Assembly (NCBI GenBank): GCA_023251595.1
Contig: JAHEYM010000155.1
Coordinates: forward strand, 1 to 8,372
Source: Bacteroidota bacterium
Lineage (GTDB): Bacteria > Bacteroidota > Bacteroidia > AKYH767-A > JABDAW01
Direction: 5' to 3'
DNA length: 8,372 nt
Shown piece by piece: positions 1-6,781 of this stretch. Position numbers and translations under genes: made by a program. How positions within the stretch are numbered: the first letter of the stretch is position 1; each line of letters opens with the position of its first letter. The notes beneath the pieces are model-generated. The model searched no databases and was not told the DNA's origin. It saw only the letters and a program-made list of their open reading frames with translations.

Positions 1-915
1 AGTATTATTTACGTAGCGTAAACCTATGGTGATGTATGACAAAAATAAAAACAGAGGAATCGATAATCGTAAATATTTATGCCAGAAGAGCATGACCTGC
101 TGATTAAGACTGAGGTCGCGGATCAACGATTTTTCCGTGAGTATTTGTAAGAAACCTCTAAGATATCTTCTGGCTCTTTCGTAGTCATATAAAGTTGAAA
201 AATCCTGATCAATCACCTTGCAATCTTCTCTTATTTCAATGTTTTTTGTTTTTAGAATCCTTAAACTCAGATATAAATCATCCAAAATGATATACTCCGG
301 AATAAGGGAATAATATTGTTTTTTAATAGCGTACATCGGACCATAAACTCCTAATAAACTTCCTGTTTTGCTTTCAAGTTTTTTGAGAAAATTTTCATAT
401 TTTCTTATGATTGAATATTTTTTGTTTTTATTCACCGATGAAATGTAACAGGAAACTGCTCCGGTATCTTTGTTTTTGAGTGGTTCAATAAGATGTTCGA
501 GTATATGATCTGAAATCCTTTGACGTTGATCGCAGAAGATAATATTCTCATACCGGGCATTTTTCACGCCCATATTCATAGAATGTGGTATCCCTCTGTG
601 TTTTTTTTGTCGTATGATTTTAATGTGTTCCTTGGTTCGAAAAGTATCAAGGAGTTTTTTACTTCCGTCAGTACTATTATCATCAATAATAATAAGTTCA
701 TACGCAGAAAAACACTCTAATTCCCTGAGTATTGTACGAATTTTCTCTTCAAGATATATTTTCCCATTATACGAAAGTAAGATCAGAGAGACGCCTTCAA
801 TTTCACTCAATTCTTTTTCATTTTCCTCATTGTATTTTTGAAAACACATCAAATAGATGGGGTAGAGGAGATAGAGAATAATAATGAAAGCTGTTATATA
901 GAGTATGACGAACAT
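1..915 (-). CDS. Membrane-anchored family 2 glycosyltransferase (partial, C-terminus outside window)
   Basis: The frame opens at ATG 915 and stays open for 305 codons to the window edge, so the C-terminus is missing. Seen: a hydrophobic N-terminal segment (about residues 2-23), then a GT-A fold with LLSYNG (46-51), the nucleotide-binding DDNSTDGS (78-85), CDQRQ (128-132) where the metal-binding DxD normally sits, GPMYAIKK (192-199), the acidic LDD (211-213), and RRYLRGFLQIL (249-259). The segment after about 283 is hydrophobic, probably a second membrane helix. GT2 enzymes of this layout transfer a sugar from a nucleotide donor to a polysaccharide or lipid acceptor at the cytoplasmic face of the membrane. 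A DxRQ form of the DxD site is, as I recall, common in one GT2 branch, so the enzyme is probably active. The start lies 12 bp after the radical SAM stop, suggesting co-transcription. Donor and acceptor are unknown. Confidence 0.88.
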   Translation of the reverse strand, partial: MFVILYITAFIIILYLLYPIYLMCFQKYNEENEKELSEIEGVSLILLSYNGKIYLEEKIRTILRELECFSAYELIIIDDNSTDGSKKLLDTFRTKEHIKIIRQKKHRGIPHSMNMGVKNARYENIIFCDQRQRISDHILEHLIEPLKNKDTGAVSCYISSVNKNKKYSIIRKYENFLKKLESKTGSLLGVYGPMYAIKKQYYSLIPEYIILDDLYLSLRILKTKNIEIREDCKVIDQDFSTLYDYERARRYLRGFLQILTEKSLIRDLSLNQQVMLFWHKYLRLSIPLFLFLSYITIGLRYVNNT

Positions 916-927
916 TTTGTGGATTTA

Positions 928-2328
928 TCAGATATTGTTTTTCTTCACCAGTTTCAATTTATAAATTGATTTTAAAATCATGTACAATTTTTCCCCGGTT
1001 GATTCAGGTAATATTCTTTGAATTTTTTTCGAGATTTCTTTTCCAGTATCAAATAACCAACTTTTTTTGTCCTGATTGCTGTAAAAACCTTCTTTCTTCA
1101 CAAGTTTTATCGCGGCTAGCCTGTCTTTATATGGAAATTCAGGTGTTTCAAAAACGATACGCGGTTTAATTGAATGATAGTCATGAATTTCTCTTGTGTA
1201 AAAAGTCCCGTGATTCGATACGTATTCCCATTGTGGTGTTCCTTTAAAAGGTAAAACCGTATAGAAATTTGTGTAATCTGCTTCGGAATTCTTCGCATAT
1301 TCTATCGATTCCTTTATGGTTTCAAGTGTTTCACCGGGACTCCCGATTACATATTGAGCCATCACTTCTATATTAGCCTCTTTCAACATTTTAATACCTG
1401 AGGTTATTTTTTCAATTTTTGTACCCTTGTTCATTTGAGTGAGTATCTCATTATTTGCCGATTCAATCCCTATCGAAACATTATAGCATCCCGCTTCTTT
1501 CATCTTAATTGCGAGTTCCGATGTCATTATATCAGCTCTGATGGAAGCAGACCAAAGTATTTTAATTTGTTTGCTAATTAAGAGGTCGCAAAATAATTCG
1601 ACCCTTTTTGTTTGAATATTAAAACTGTTATCACCAAACACAAAGATTCTTTTTCCATAATTGCTGATCAGGAATTCAATTTCCTTCACCATATTCTCAG
1701 CACTAAGAGTTCTATAAGTCGTATCCCAAATGGAGCTTGAATTGCACCAGGCGCAGGTGAATGGACATCCCCGACTGGTAATCATACGGTGTAATGGATA
1801 CCGTTCCATTGGAAATATGTCATAAGCGGGGATCGGAAGTGTGTTCAAATCTTTAATTTGTTCCCGATTTTCATTTCGTACAATTTTTCCCTCGTTATTT
1901 TTATATATTAATCCTTTGATATCCTTTAATCTCATTTCTCCCTTTAAATGCGAGATTATTTCTGAAAAAGTAATTTCACCTTCCCCAAATACGACAAAAT
2001 CTCCCGGAGTTTTTATGAAAATATCTTCCATAACCGTTGTCACGTATGGTCCGCCAAGACAAATCGGAGTACCGGGCTGTGTTTTTCTTAAACGGTTGAA
2101 AATATTTATTACTTCGTAATATACAGGTGAAAATACCGTCATCCCGATAAGGTCGAAAGTTGTATTAAAGAATTGTTTCGTTTCTTTTGATGTAGCTACT
2201 CTTGTATCCAATACATAGAAATGCAAATCCTGATGCTGCTCTCTTGCGTACGCTGCAATCGCGGCTAGACCCAAATGTATGGTCTTGTATCTTCTATCCG
2301 CATTTGGAAAAATTAAACCAATATTCAT
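928..2328 (-). CDS. B12-binding-type radical SAM enzyme
   Basis: This is a 466-residue protein. The N-terminal third resembles a cobalamin-binding Rossmann domain: MNIGLIFPN at the start, FDLIGMTVFSP (58-68), ICLGGPYVT (89-97) and VVFGEGE (112-118). The DxHxxG motif that supplies a histidine ligand to cobalt is not visible, as in many family members that bind B12 without it. The radical SAM core follows, with CPFTCAWC (C188, C192, C195) to hold a [4Fe-4S] cluster, and an Elp3-like region including SIGIES (285-290) and YVIGSPGET (326-334). The family includes methyltransferases and ring- or chain-modifying enzymes acting on lipids, hopanoids, chlorins and antibiotics; the substrate here is unknown. 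The ATG start puts the first beta-strand at the N-terminus, as usual; the Shine-Dalgarno sequence is weak. It lies 54 bp after the dehydrogenase gene and 12 bp before the glycosyltransferase gene. Confidence 0.9.
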   Translation of the reverse strand: MNIGLIFPNADRRYKTIHLGLAAIAAYAREQHQDLHFYVLDTRVATSKETKQFFNTTFDLIGMTVFSPVYYEVINIFNRLRKTQPGTPICLGGPYVTTVMEDIFIKTPGDFVVFGEGEITFSEIISHLKGEMRLKDIKGLIYKNNEGKIVRNENREQIKDLNTLPIPAYDIFPMERYPLHRMITSRGCPFTCAWCNSSSIWDTTYRTLSAENMVKEIEFLISNYGKRIFVFGDNSFNIQTKRVELFCDLLISKQIKILWSASIRADIMTSELAIKMKEAGCYNVSIGIESANNEILTQMNKGTKIEKITSGIKMLKEANIEVMAQYVIGSPGETLETIKESIEYAKNSEADYTNFYTVLPFKGTPQWEYVSNHGTFYTREIHDYHSIKPRIVFETPEFPYKDRLAAIKLVKKEGFYSNQDKKSWLFDTGKEISKKIQRILPESTGEKLYMILKSIYKLKLVKKNNI

Positions 2329-2382
2329 TTGCTATTTCTACAATATCTTTTTTAAACTTATAAACTCATCAACTTTTTTCAT

Positions 2383-3195
2383 CTACCAATTAATGATTTT
2401 GCGTTCCTTAAAAAAATTTCCAGTGGGAATTTCTTTTTCCGTTGCGAGCCAAACTGCAGTATCCGCTCCCTCGCTCACATCAAGTGGTGCATTTGGTCCG
2501 CCCATATCAGTTTTCACCCATCCGGGACACATTGCATTTACACTGACACCTCTATTCTTTAATTCGTTTGAAAACATGATTGTTAAAGCATTTAATGATG
2601 ATTTAGATAAACTATAACCAGGATAAAAACCTGTTAAACTTTTTAGTTCTCCCATTCCGCTGCTGATATTAATAATCCTCCCATCTCTGCTTTTCTGTAA
2701 TAATGGTATAAATGTCTGCATCATTCGCCAGGGACCATAGAAATTTGTCTCCATTATCTCTTTTACATGTGTTAATGAAGTATCTCCGGCGCCATGCAAA
2801 TGGGGGGCAATGCCGCTTTTCTTTAAAAGTGGAGTAGAAAATTTAATCATCTGTCTAACTCCGGGTATATTTGTTTCGAGTGTATTTTTTATTCCTGCCA
2901 ATAAACTATTTTCGTGAGTTTCTTTTTTCTCGCCGATACCTGCATTGTTAATTAATACATCAAGTTTTCCAAATTCGACCAGTAATGAATTATATAAATT
3001 AAATACACTTTCCTGATCTGTAACATCGAGTTGCTTTACAACTACTTTATTACTTAAGTATCGGGTAGTTTCTTGTCCTTTTTCCAAATCTCTTGATCCC
3101 AAAATTACAGTACAACCCCGTTCATCTAATTGCCTGCATATTTCGAATCCGATTCCTCTGTTTCCTCCTGTAACCAGAACAGTTTTCATTGTCAT
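2383..3195 (-). CDS. Short-chain dehydrogenase/reductase with an internal duplication
   Basis: This is a 270-residue classical SDR. Visible motifs are the NAD(P)-binding TGGNRGIG (9-16), LDVTD (56-60), NNAG (83-86), NISSG with the probable catalytic Ser179, YSLSK with Tyr194 and Lys198, and PGWVKTDMGG (224-233). The overall pattern is closest to carbonyl-reductase-like SDRs, which reduce ketones or aldehydes with NADPH in the cytoplasm. The region between NNAG and the catalytic serine is longer than usual because LETN-G-PLLKKS (106-127) recurs as METN-G-PLLQKS (148-169). Asn151 of the second copy fits the catalytic-tetrad asparagine, so the active site appears complete. ATG 3195 lies 4 bp after the upstream radical SAM stop; the ATG at codon 3 would serve equally well. 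Tight spacing points to translation from a shared message. The substrate is unknown. Confidence 0.9.
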   Translation of the reverse strand: MTMKTVLVTGGNRGIGFEICRQLDERGCTVILGSRDLEKGQETTRYLSNKVVVKQLDVTDQESVFNLYNSLLVEFGKLDVLINNAGIGEKKETHENSLLAGIKNTLETNIPGVRQMIKFSTPLLKKSGIAPHLHGAGDTSLTHVKEIMETNFYGPWRMMQTFIPLLQKSRDGRIINISSGMGELKSLTGFYPGYSLSKSSLNALTIMFSNELKNRGVSVNAMCPGWVKTDMGGPNAPLDVSEGADTAVWLATEKEIPTGNFFKERKIINW

Positions 3196-3199
3196 TAAT

Positions 3200-4363
3200 T
3201 TATATATTAACTTTCATCATTCCCACTTGCATCCTCTTTAAAACATTTGGTATCATTTTCATCAATGCTTTTCTGTTTTGAAGAGGATGTTTGAAAATAG
3301 ATGCAAGCATATTTCTACTGAAATGATGACAACAACCATTGCAACAATCATAATATTGACCGCGAGCCATATTGCTCTTTATTTCCAATGTTGCATCGAA
3401 CCACAATTTCATTAATCCTTGTTCTTGGTTTTTTTGAATAAAAGTGGTTGCAGGTAATAATCCGCAAGGTTGTATACCACCATCGTAACTGATATCGATG
3501 ATCGCGTGAATTTCTCTGCAAATAAATTTGTTCAACACATCGTCAAAAAACCATTTGCCATTTTTGATGGATGCTGTTTTTAAATATGATTGAATCCATG
3601 GAATAATTCTATAAACATTTGTTTTGATCTTGTGTTTTCTTTCGAATTTCAATATCTGATATAATTCTTTCATTAAGAGATCCAGATTTTCTACTCCAAC
3701 ATTCAGATCAGATTTGTGATTCAATGCGGGGCGTTCGGGGAAATTTGAATGATAAATAATGGGTTGAAATAGTATTTGTTCTACACCTGCCTCATGAGCG
3801 TCTGTAAATGTTTTATATAAATTCTGATAATTATATTTGGAAATTACGGTCAGTACAGTTGCCTGTATTTCGTATTCTCTTAATTTATATAATGATTTTA
3901 ACGCGTTTGGAAGAGATGCTGCTGTGCCTCGCGTTTTAGATTGAATAGCAGCGTCGAAAGAATCGATCGATATATTTATTTCCGTCTCACTTTCTTTAAT
4001 AATCCGCAGGTCCTTTTCTGTAAGTTTGTGAATCGTCATGCCATTTGTTGTGATCGCACATTTAATATTTTTTGTTTGGGCATACTGAATAATATCAATC
4101 AATCCATCAAATAAAAAGGGCTCTCCTCCACAGATCGCGATTCTATGCATTTTATTTTTATGCATTTCATCAAGAATCCAGATAAGGTCCTCAAATGTCA
4201 AAGCCGTTCTACCCGCTGCGGTATGTGATTGACCAATTTCACAATATATGCAATTTTGATTGCACTGATTTGTCAGATTTACCGCAACCAATGCGGGTTT
4301 TGCTCTGCCAAACATCAGAGCAGCTATCTCAGGCAGATAATTTGTTTTAATCTTATTGTTCAT
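3200..4363 (-). CDS. Radical SAM protein with SPASM-like C-terminal cysteines
   Basis: With ATG 4363 the protein is 387 residues; an in-frame TTG at 4375 would add four. Residues below are numbered from that TTG. Seen: LTNQCNQNCIYC (C38, C42, C45) for the catalytic [4Fe-4S] cluster, then GGEPF (83-87), TTNGM (109-113) and SIDS (136-139), all typical of the MoaA/PqqE/anSME-like radical SAM core. The C-terminal part has FICRE (C286), QPCG (C304) and CCNGCCHHF (C344, C345, C348, C349), a cysteine pattern like SPASM or twitch domains that hold auxiliary Fe-S clusters. Such enzymes modify peptides, sugars or lipids, and the substrate cannot be read from the sequence. No candidate precursor peptide is adjacent. 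It is the first gene of the probable four-gene operon and follows a 117-bp spacer with a candidate promoter and a near-palindrome. Confidence 0.88.
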   Translation of the reverse strand: MNNKIKTNYLPEIAALMFGRAKPALVAVNLTNQCNQNCIYCEIGQSHTAAGRTALTFEDLIWILDEMHKNKMHRIAICGGEPFLFDGLIDIIQYAQTKNIKCAITTNGMTIHKLTEKDLRIIKESETEINISIDSFDAAIQSKTRGTAASLPNALKSLYKLREYEIQATVLTVISKYNYQNLYKTFTDAHEAGVEQILFQPIIYHSNFPERPALNHKSDLNVGVENLDLLMKELYQILKFERKHKIKTNVYRIIPWIQSYLKTASIKNGKWFFDDVLNKFICREIHAIIDISYDGGIQPCGLLPATTFIQKNQEQGLMKLWFDATLEIKSNMARGQYYDCCNGCCHHFSRNMLASIFKHPLQNRKALMKMIPNVLKRMQVGMMKVNI

Positions 4364-4398
4364 TTCTCTTTTCAAAAGAGTGTCGGTAATCTGATAAT

Positions 4399-4406
4399 CA
4401 AACCTA
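4399..4406 (-). promoter_or_regulatory. Candidate Bacteroidota-type -7 box before the radical SAM operon
   Basis: Read on the minus strand this is TAGGTTTG, an exact match to TAnnTTTG, the -7 consensus of the Bacteroidota primary sigma factor. It lies 35 bp from the ATG at 4363, giving a short plausible leader. The expected upstream TTTG (-33) box is poor, so this is only a candidate. It sits in the one sizeable spacer before the operon, where a promoter is expected. Confidence 0.35.
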
Positions 4407-4427
4407 CGAAAGTCCTTTCCGAGCAGC

Positions 4428-4443
4428 TATGATAATTGTCATA
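4428..4443. promoter_or_regulatory. 16-bp near-palindrome, possible operator
   Basis: TATGATAATTGTCATA is symmetric except for one mismatched pair (T4433 against G4438). It lies just upstream of where the -33 region of the candidate promoter at 4399-4406 would be, a position used by dimeric regulators. A TGTCA/TGACA pair (4438-4442 and 4452-4456) overlaps it. AT-rich symmetric words occur by chance, so confidence is low. Confidence 0.3.
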
Positions 4444-4480
4444 TCAAAAACTGACAAAATAACTCGTGCAATAATATAGC

Positions 4481-5599
4481 TTATTTATACGGAATATAGG
4501 TCACCATAATGGCTGCAACCCTGCATAGTCTGTAAGAAAACCAATTAATAATATTTGTAAAAATTCCTTTTCTGGTTCGAAGGGTATTTTCTGTTACTCT
4601 TTCGCATTGAAAAATTACTTTTTCCAGTTCAGTATTCAGAATTCCGGAAAAACCTGTTGACTTCACTTCCACATTCATTTCTATGGAGCCGTAAGAACTC
4701 AAATGATTCAGATTAAATGATCCGATTGTAGTCCATTCTCCGTCAATAACTGCTGCTTTGCCATGTAGTATTGAATAGTTCCATTCGTACAATTCTATAT
4801 TGGATCTAAGAAGTGTAGAATACAGAAAACACGTCGCACGACGCACGAAAGGAACATCTGAAATTCCGGCAAGAATAAGTTTAATGGTTACTCCTCTTTT
4901 TGCTGCTTTTTTTAATATGTTAGATAGTCGCCGTCCCGGTAAAAAATAACTTCCAATAAGGATGATTTCTTTTTTTGCGTTCCTGATTTCGTGAAAATAA
5001 GCGTTTCGAATTTCGCTTTTTCTTTTCAGCCAATCATTCTGAATAATCCTCAATGAAATATTTTCGCCTCCAAAAGCGAGTATGTATGGTTTATTACGTC
5101 GGGATCGCTTCCTCTTTAAATAAAAATTTCTGCATTTTCGCTGTAAATGAACAGCTACAGCATTGCTGTTGATTTGAATTGCATAATCAAGCCAGGGATC
5201 TTTCGATTCCGTTCCATGATATTTGTTGGATATATTTATTCCGCCAATCAATGCAATCTCACCATCCGCAACAATTACCTTATGATGCAATCTTCTACCG
5301 ATATAAAAATTGCTGCGTGAAAAAAATGGTGAGAAAAAACGAATATTTATTCCATGCTGAATCAAATCATGTATAAATTTTCTTGATAGGGACGCCGAAC
5401 CATACGCATCAAGCAGAAGAAAAACCTTTACTTTTCGGGAAGCAGCATTCTTAAGAGCATTTGCTACTGCACTTCCAGTAGCATCGTTTTGAAAAATATA
5501 GGTTTGTAAATGAATCTCCTTTTTTGATTCGGAAATCATCCGAAGAAGACGATTAAAATAATCTTCACCACTACGAACTAATTCAATTTTTTCTGTCAT
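4481..5599 (-). CDS. Phospholipase D superfamily protein, cardiolipin-synthase-like
   Basis: This is a 372-residue protein with two complete HKD motifs. The first is HHKVIVAD (H105, K107, D112) followed by GGIN (119-122); the second is HGKAAVID (H279, K281, D286) followed by GSFN (293-296). In this superfamily the two motifs form one active site with a phospho-histidine intermediate. Bacterial proteins of this size and layout, such as ClsB-type enzymes, join phosphatidyl groups to make cardiolipin or related phospholipids. There is no N-terminal membrane helix, unlike ClsA, so it would be cytoplasmic or peripheral. A basic stretch after the first half (KRKRSRRNK, 162-170) could help bind anionic membrane. 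The ATG overlaps the TGA of the acetyltransferase gene (ATGA), implying coupled translation. A nuclease or other phosphodiesterase role cannot be excluded. Confidence 0.88.
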   Translation of the reverse strand: MTEKIELVRSGEDYFNRLLRMISESKKEIHLQTYIFQNDATGSAVANALKNAASRKVKVFLLLDAYGSASLSRKFIHDLIQHGINIRFFSPFFSRSNFYIGRRLHHKVIVADGEIALIGGINISNKYHGTESKDPWLDYAIQINSNAVAVHLQRKCRNFYLKRKRSRRNKPYILAFGGENISLRIIQNDWLKRKSEIRNAYFHEIRNAKKEIILIGSYFLPGRRLSNILKKAAKRGVTIKLILAGISDVPFVRRATCFLYSTLLRSNIELYEWNYSILHGKAAVIDGEWTTIGSFNLNHLSSYGSIEMNVEVKSTGFSGILNTELEKVIFQCERVTENTLRTRKGIFTNIINWFSYRLCRVAAIMVTYIPYK

Positions 5600-6120
5600 T
5601 CCTCCCTCAATATACTGAACCAGTTATGGAGAACTCCTTCTCTGTCGAAGGTTTCAATAAATTTCAACCCTGATTTTTCTAAAACATTTTGCGATGCAAA
5701 GTTACGAATATCCGCCATTCCTATAATTTCACTTAGATTAATGGTTTGAAAGCCATATTTAACCGAAGCGAGCGCTGATTCTGTAGCATACCCTTTTCCC
5801 CAATATTTTCTTATAAGTCTATACCCTAAATCATAAAAGTTTGTGTGTTTATTAACAGTTTCTTTAACTAATTTAAGTCCGGTCCAACCTACGAATGAAT
5901 TTGTAGCTTTTTCTATAATTGCCGATCTGCCGATTCCATTTTCAATATATTGTTGTCTGACAAATTCAATTGTCTTTCGGCTTTCTTCAATCGATGTGAC
6001 AGGTTTATTCCCCAGATACTTATGTACTTCCTTATCTGAATCTAATTCAAACATTCCTTCCACATCACCAGGAATTATTTCTCTTAAAATAAGTCGTTCG
6101 GTTTCAACAAAAACTTCCAT
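5596..6120 (-). CDS. GNAT family N-acetyltransferase, RimJ/RimL-like
   Basis: This is a 174-residue protein from ATG 6120. It begins MEVFVETERLILRE, the standard opening of the Acetyltransf_3 (RimJ/RimL) group, which settles the start over an in-frame GTG at 6135. It contains the acetyl-CoA-binding loop RKYWGKGYATES, then ADIRNFASQNVLEKSGLKF, the usual motif B region with the N-x-x-S-x-x-V-L-E-K-x-G-(F/L) pattern. Family members transfer an acetyl group from acetyl-CoA to protein N-termini, amino sugars, antibiotics or small amines in the cytoplasm. The sequence does not show which. The stop codon overlaps the PLD-like gene start, so the two are probably co-expressed, although no shared pathway is obvious. 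The 163-bp spacer upstream holds repeat elements. Confidence 0.9.
   Translation of the reverse strand: MEVFVETERLILREIIPGDVEGMFELDSDKEVHKYLGNKPVTSIEESRKTIEFVRQQYIENGIGRSAIIEKATNSFVGWTGLKLVKETVNKHTNFYDLGYRLIRKYWGKGYATESALASVKYGFQTINLSEIIGMADIRNFASQNVLEKSGLKFIETFDREGVLHNWFSILREE
5600..5608 (-). promoter_or_regulatory. Purine-rich ribosome-binding sequence at the acetyltransferase/PLD junction
   Basis: On the minus strand GAGGGAGG ends one base before the PLD-like ATG, and the same bases encode the last codons of the acetyltransferase. It is much stronger than the sequences before the other genes here. The GGAGG core is unusually close to the ATG; the GAGGG part is better spaced. With the ATGA overlap it suggests coupling or re-initiation. 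Confidence 0.45.
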
Positions 6121-6123
6121 AGA

Positions 6124-6150
6124 CACGAATTTCACAAATTAGCACGAATT
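6124..6150. repeat. Three tandem CAC(G/A)AATT units at the acetyltransferase start
   Basis: CACGAATT (6124-6131), CACAAATT (6133-6140) and CACGAATT (6143-6150) recur at 9-10 bp spacing. On the minus strand they read as AATTCGTG-like units ending three bases before the ATG at 6120. Similar AATTCGTG strings are, to my recollection, dispersed in many bacterial genomes; this was not checked. The tract occupies the place of the ribosome-binding site. Confidence 0.5.
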
Positions 6151-6170
6151 AAATATATAGAAATAAAATT

Positions 6171-6274
6171 AGTTTTAGCTGTTATTGGCATTTAATAAAA
6201 GCAAAATATTCCCCTCTCGAGAGGGGTCAGGGGTGTGTTTTGCACGATGAATTGAGTCGAAATTAGCTAAAACT
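6171..6274. repeat. 104-bp nested inverted-repeat element (MITE-like)
   Basis: A perfect 10-bp inverted repeat, AGTTTTAGCT (6171-6180) and AGCTAAAACT (6265-6274), encloses GCAAAA (6201-6206) and TTTTGC (6238-6243). These in turn enclose the perfect palindrome CCCCTCTCGAGAGGGG (6211-6226). The three symmetric pairs share nearly the same centre. The GC-rich core followed by TCAGGGGTGTG is a string I associate with dispersed non-coding repeats of Bacteroidota-like genomes. No clear target-site duplication is visible. It lies between two minus-strand genes and could also act as a weak transcription barrier after the TonB-domain gene. No coding potential was seen. Confidence 0.5.
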
Positions 6275-6283
6275 CTCATTAAA

Positions 6284-6730
6284 TTAGTGTAATCCGAACT
6301 TAACAGGAATACTGATCAACACCGGAACTTTTTTGTCTTCACACTTTCCCGGAATCCATTTTGGCATTTGCTTTATTACATATAGTGCTTCCCGATCTGT
6401 GCCTTCGGTTATTCCTTTTTTAACCCGAACATTGGTTAACGTTCCATCCGCTTCAACAATACATGAAATAAAGACAATTCCCGTAATTGGATCACCTTCT
6501 TTCGTCCATGGAATATTTTCATCAATAAAATATTTCATCTTTTGAATTCCTCCCGGAAATTCCGGCATCGGGTCCGTAATTAAATAGATCTCCTTTCCTG
6601 CCAGCGAATCAAAAGTGGTTATACATGTATGATGCTCATATCTTACTGAATCGCGATGCTGAGCTATTAAATCAATCGAATGAATAGAAAAGAAAAAAAG
6701 AGTTAAAATACAAATAAATTTATTCACCAC
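6284..6730 (-). CDS. Secreted stand-alone TonB C-terminal-domain protein
   Basis: This is a 148-residue protein. A signal peptide is clear: Lys4, a hydrophobic run (about 5-22) and a probable cleavage after Ala23 (LIA-Q). The mature part matches the TonB C-terminal domain as it appears in Bacteroidota: DPMPEFPGGIQKM (53-65), a GIVFISCIVEADGTLTNVRV strand pair (84-103), and ALYVIKQMPKWIPGK (115-129) before VPVLISIPVKF. TonB normally carries proton-motive energy from the inner membrane to outer-membrane transporters, but this protein lacks the long proline-rich spacer and retained membrane anchor, so it is probably periplasmic and not a full energy transducer. The start is GTG 6730: an in-frame TAA at 6734-6736 rules out anything earlier, and the signal peptide needs this start. 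A second GTG follows immediately. It lies 51 bp after the PUR-domain gene. Confidence 0.86.
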   Translation of the reverse strand: MVNKFICILTLFFFSIHSIDLIAQHRDSVRYEHHTCITTFDSLAGKEIYLITDPMPEFPGGIQKMKYFIDENIPWTKEGDPITGIVFISCIVEADGTLTNVRVKKGITEGTDREALYVIKQMPKWIPGKCEDKKVPVLISIPVKFGLH

Positions 6731-6732
6731 TT

Positions 6733-6780
6733 TTTACTACTAAATACTCACCACTGACTACTGACTACTTATCACTTACA
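6733..6780. repeat. ACT-rich short-repeat tract upstream of the TonB-domain gene
   Basis: The spacer is almost entirely built of TACT/CACT/GACTA words, with a perfect tandem CTGACTA at 6754-6760 and 6761-6767. Minus-strand reading gives TAGTCAG repeats. It occupies nearly the whole 51-bp spacer before the GTG start, leaving no recognisable promoter or ribosome-binding site. Strings of this type are often dispersed in related genomes as far as I recall; a genome search was not possible. Confidence 0.45.
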
Positions 6781-6781
6781 C

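Noticed and set aside
2279..2617. A 112-codon open frame on the plus strand
   Set aside because: It runs antisense across the end of the dehydrogenase and the start of the B12-type radical SAM gene, shows no family motif, and both minus-strand genes are well supported. The other plus-strand open frames in the window are shadows of the same kind.
4364..4375. TTG at 4375 as the start of the SPASM-type radical SAM gene
   Set aside because: An ATG four codons later is a more usual start and still includes the whole conserved region.
4364..4480. A precursor peptide gene for the SPASM-type radical SAM enzyme
   Set aside because: The spacer and the other gaps of the operon hold no short open frame with a start and a plausible leader-core layout, so a RiPP assignment is not supported from this window.
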